Below, piece after piece: positions 45,657-46,713 of a stretch of DNA of 46,713 bases (the stretch's first letter is position 1; each line of letters begins with the position of its first letter). This DNA is from Hadesarchaea archaeon (GTDB taxonomy: Archaea; Hadarchaeota; Hadarchaeia; Hadarchaeales; Hadarchaeaceae). The stretch spans positions 1 through 46,713 of the forward strand of contig JAOUPD010000001.1 of assembly GCA_029880065.1 (NCBI GenBank). The letters run 5' to 3'. The notes under the pieces were generated by a model. That model worked only from the letters and a program-made list of their open reading frames with translations. It did not search any database and was not told the DNA's origin. The translations under genes were made by a program, and so were the position numbers.

Positions 45657-45821
45657 TCAACGAGGGGCTCGGCGCGTAGTTTTATCAGTAGCTTCAGCAT
45701 GTACATCTTCGTGAGTCTCATGTCGGATGTCGAAACCAAGTGCCTCCTCTATGAAACCGTCTGGAACCTCCCCGACCAGCTTAGTGACTTCTCTGAGACG
45801 GTCTGACATTCTCTTTCTCAT
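45657..45821 (-). CDS. Small charged protein, unknown function
   Basis: 54 residues, starting MRKRMSDRLREVTKLVGEVPDGFIEEALGF and ending basic (TDKTTRRAPR). Predicted to have a helical first half. The ATG at 45821 has AGGTGG 6 nt upstream and overlaps the stop of the preceding 57-codon gene as ATGA, which supports both being real. I recognise no family. Its position between a surface protein and a MinD-like ATPase suggests a shared role. Confidence 0.65.
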   Translation of the reverse strand: MRKRMSDRLREVTKLVGEVPDGFIEEALGFDIRHETHEDVHAEATDKTTRRAPR

Positions 45822-45991
45822 CGCAAGCCACCTATTTTCCGGTTGGCTAGTCTGAACAGGTGGTAGATGGCACCGATAATCAAAAATAAGCCAGCCCAAA
45901 CTTGTCCGAGTTGGCTTAATTTGTGCAAGGTTAGTACCGAGAGGGAGAACACGCTTCCGATTGAGCTCACCAAGAGTTCAATCGTGCTCAT
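45818..45991 (-). CDS. Small membrane protein, unknown function
   Basis: 57 residues from an ATG at 45991, four bases after the surface-protein stop. It reads MSTIELLVSSIGSVFSLSVLTL, a short polar turn, then VWAGLFLIIGAIYHLFRLAN and a basic RKIGGLR end. Two membrane helices of 17-20 residues fit. It is coupled to the next gene by an ATGA overlap. No family is recognised. Confidence 0.65.
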   Translation of the reverse strand: MSTIELLVSSIGSVFSLSVLTLHKLSQLGQVWAGLFLIIGAIYHLFRLANRKIGGLR

Positions 45992-45995
45992 TGCC

Positions 45996-46713
45996 CTACA
46001 GCCCCCTACGCTTCTTTTTCTTGAACACTTCCCGCTTCAGGCGCTTGAGCGAGATCCCGGGCTTCGATGGCCGGGGGCCGCGCTTCAGGCTTTTGAGAAT
46101 CTCAGAAGGCGCCATTATCTTCGGCACGACCCTCCCAGGTCCAACCGCGGGCGGGCGAGTGACGACTGGTATAGGCTTAAATGGACCGGTGGGCAAATCT
46201 GGGGCCAAGGTTATCGGAGCGGGCATCATGCGCTTGAGAGATATCGCTGGCTTGATACGCCAAAGTACTTTCAGGCGCGCTAGGTTTACTGCAGGTCTCG
46301 CGGGTACCACTCGCTTCAGGGATTTAAGCGACACGAACGGCTTTATGCGCCACGTCAGGGCGCGGTATAACACGAGGCCGCTTATGCTAACTGAGAATAT
46401 CGCCAGCAGCACGAAGAAAATCGGTAGCACAGGGGTTGGTGTGGGCATTATTAGTGAGGTTGGTGGAACGACCACTGGTGGAATAGGCACAGGCGGCGCA
46501 ACGGTCTCAAGGATGATCGAGTCGCTTGTAACCGTCGAAAACAACCCTGCTTTATCCTTAACCTGGACGTAGACAGTTTTGAGGCCGTCACCCGTTGGAA
46601 GGGTGTAAGATTTACTCGCGACGAAATTCTTCCAGTCAGACCACTCGAAGTTATTCAAGCTGAACCGCATCTCAGCCAAACCAGAGATCGCATCCGATGC
46701 ATCGATGTTAATA
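45996..46713 (-). CDS. Surface-anchored Ig-like repeat protein, C-terminal part, with repetitive basic cytoplasmic tail
   Basis: The frame is open to the window end, so the N-terminus is missing; about 239 residues are seen. First comes an Ig-like/Big-type repeat (DAISGLAEMRFSLNNFEWSDW then TLPTGDGLKTVYVQVKDKAG), a module common in archaeal and bacterial surface proteins. A Pro-rich linker (PPVPIPPVVVPP) and one membrane helix (VLPIFFVLLAIFSVSISGLVLY) follow. The last 118 or so residues are basic and carry repeated S-L-K-x-L-K-R-like units, ending KKKKRRGL. The topology is extracellular repeats, membrane anchor, cytoplasmic tail. It heads the operon with two tiny genes; the MinD-like gene lies further down on the same strand with its own promoter. 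Confidence 0.8.
   Translation of the reverse strand, partial: INIDASDAISGLAEMRFSLNNFEWSDWKNFVASKSYTLPTGDGLKTVYVQVKDKAGLFSTVTSDSIILETVAPPVPIPPVVVPPTSLIMPTPTPVLPIFFVLLAIFSVSISGLVLYRALTWRIKPFVSLKSLKRVVPARPAVNLARLKVLWRIKPAISLKRMMPAPITLAPDLPTGPFKPIPVVTRPPAVGPGRVVPKIMAPSEILKSLKRGPRPSKPGISLKRLKREVFKKKKRRGL

Noticed and set aside
45961..46572. 203-codon plus-strand frame
   Set aside because: Antisense to the surface-protein tail; its apparent repeats are the complement of the real SLKxLKR repeats.

Overview
The window is a stretch of archaeal chromosome. It carries archaeal/eukaryotic-type ribosomal proteins (eS1, eL15, eS6, eS24, eS27/S31-type, eS28, eL24, eL8/L7Ae), Rpo7 and Spt4, TBP, aIF2 gamma and aIF5B, KEOPS subunits Pcc1 and Kae1, the archaeal mevalonate-branch enzymes IPK and IDI-2, and GTP-dependent dephospho-CoA kinase. 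Gene order matches the classical euryarchaeal superoperons (eno-rps2-MEMO-IPK-fni-RNase J-idsA-gltX, rpl7ae-rps28e-rpl24e-ndk, and infB-rps6e-aIF2g-PIN-rpo7-spt4-DPCK-rps24e-rps27ae). The exact lineage cannot be fixed from the sequence alone; a deep-branching, thermophile-like euryarchaeal group (Hadarchaeota-like, for example) is a guess. GTG and TTG starts are frequent, and Shine-Dalgarno motifs of the GGAGGTGAT type support many of them.

Layout. 1-2.3 kb: truncated thyX, a PhoU-like DUF47 protein and a Pit phosphate permease, all on the minus strand. 2.4-4.1 kb: DHH phosphoesterase and Pcc1. 4.1-13.9 kb: serS (minus), then a plus-strand run of eS1, phosphoglucosamine mutase, a bifunctional sugar-1-P nucleotidylyltransferase/acyltransferase, a DUF2095-like protein, a YchF/DRG-type GTPase, a B12-type radical SAM protein, a short SerA, eL15 and a COG1325 RNA-binding protein. 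14-16.2 kb: kae1, a TRAM-domain protein and a TauE/SafE permease. 16.4-17.7 kb: a large unknown coiled-coil protein. 17.7-25.9 kb: the minus-strand transcription/translation superoperon, which includes a potassium-dependent membrane pyrophosphatase and, between it and rpo7, a small apparently frameshifted gene. 26-29.1 kb: an insertion into that superoperon holding a CFI-box zinc-ribbon protein, SppA, an OB-fold SSB and TBP. 29.2-40.1 kb: ndk back to eno, without mevalonate kinase at its usual place between MEMO and IPK.

40.2-42.6 kb: the clearest accessory region. An intron-containing tRNA gene on the minus strand has a 26-bp perfect copy of its 3' end 2.2 kb downstream. The two copies bracket a compact minus-strand operon (DUF6282 metal-dependent hydrolase, cupin, HpcH/HpaI aldolase), plus a 28-codon ferredoxin-motif ORF. 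No integrase is visible. This looks like a small integrated island next to eno.

42.6-46.7 kb: a GNAT acetyltransferase, queD and queE (7-deazaguanine branch leading to archaeosine), tRNA-Thr(UGU) with an unusual T-loop, a MinD-like ATPase with a structured leader, two tiny overlapping genes, and the C-terminal part of a surface-anchored Ig-like protein. The cytoplasmic tail of that protein carries about five copies of an S-L-K-x-L-K-R-like motif. The MinD/tail-repeat cluster, the tRNA-flanked island and the frameshifted gene upstream of rpo7 are the parts most worth following up.
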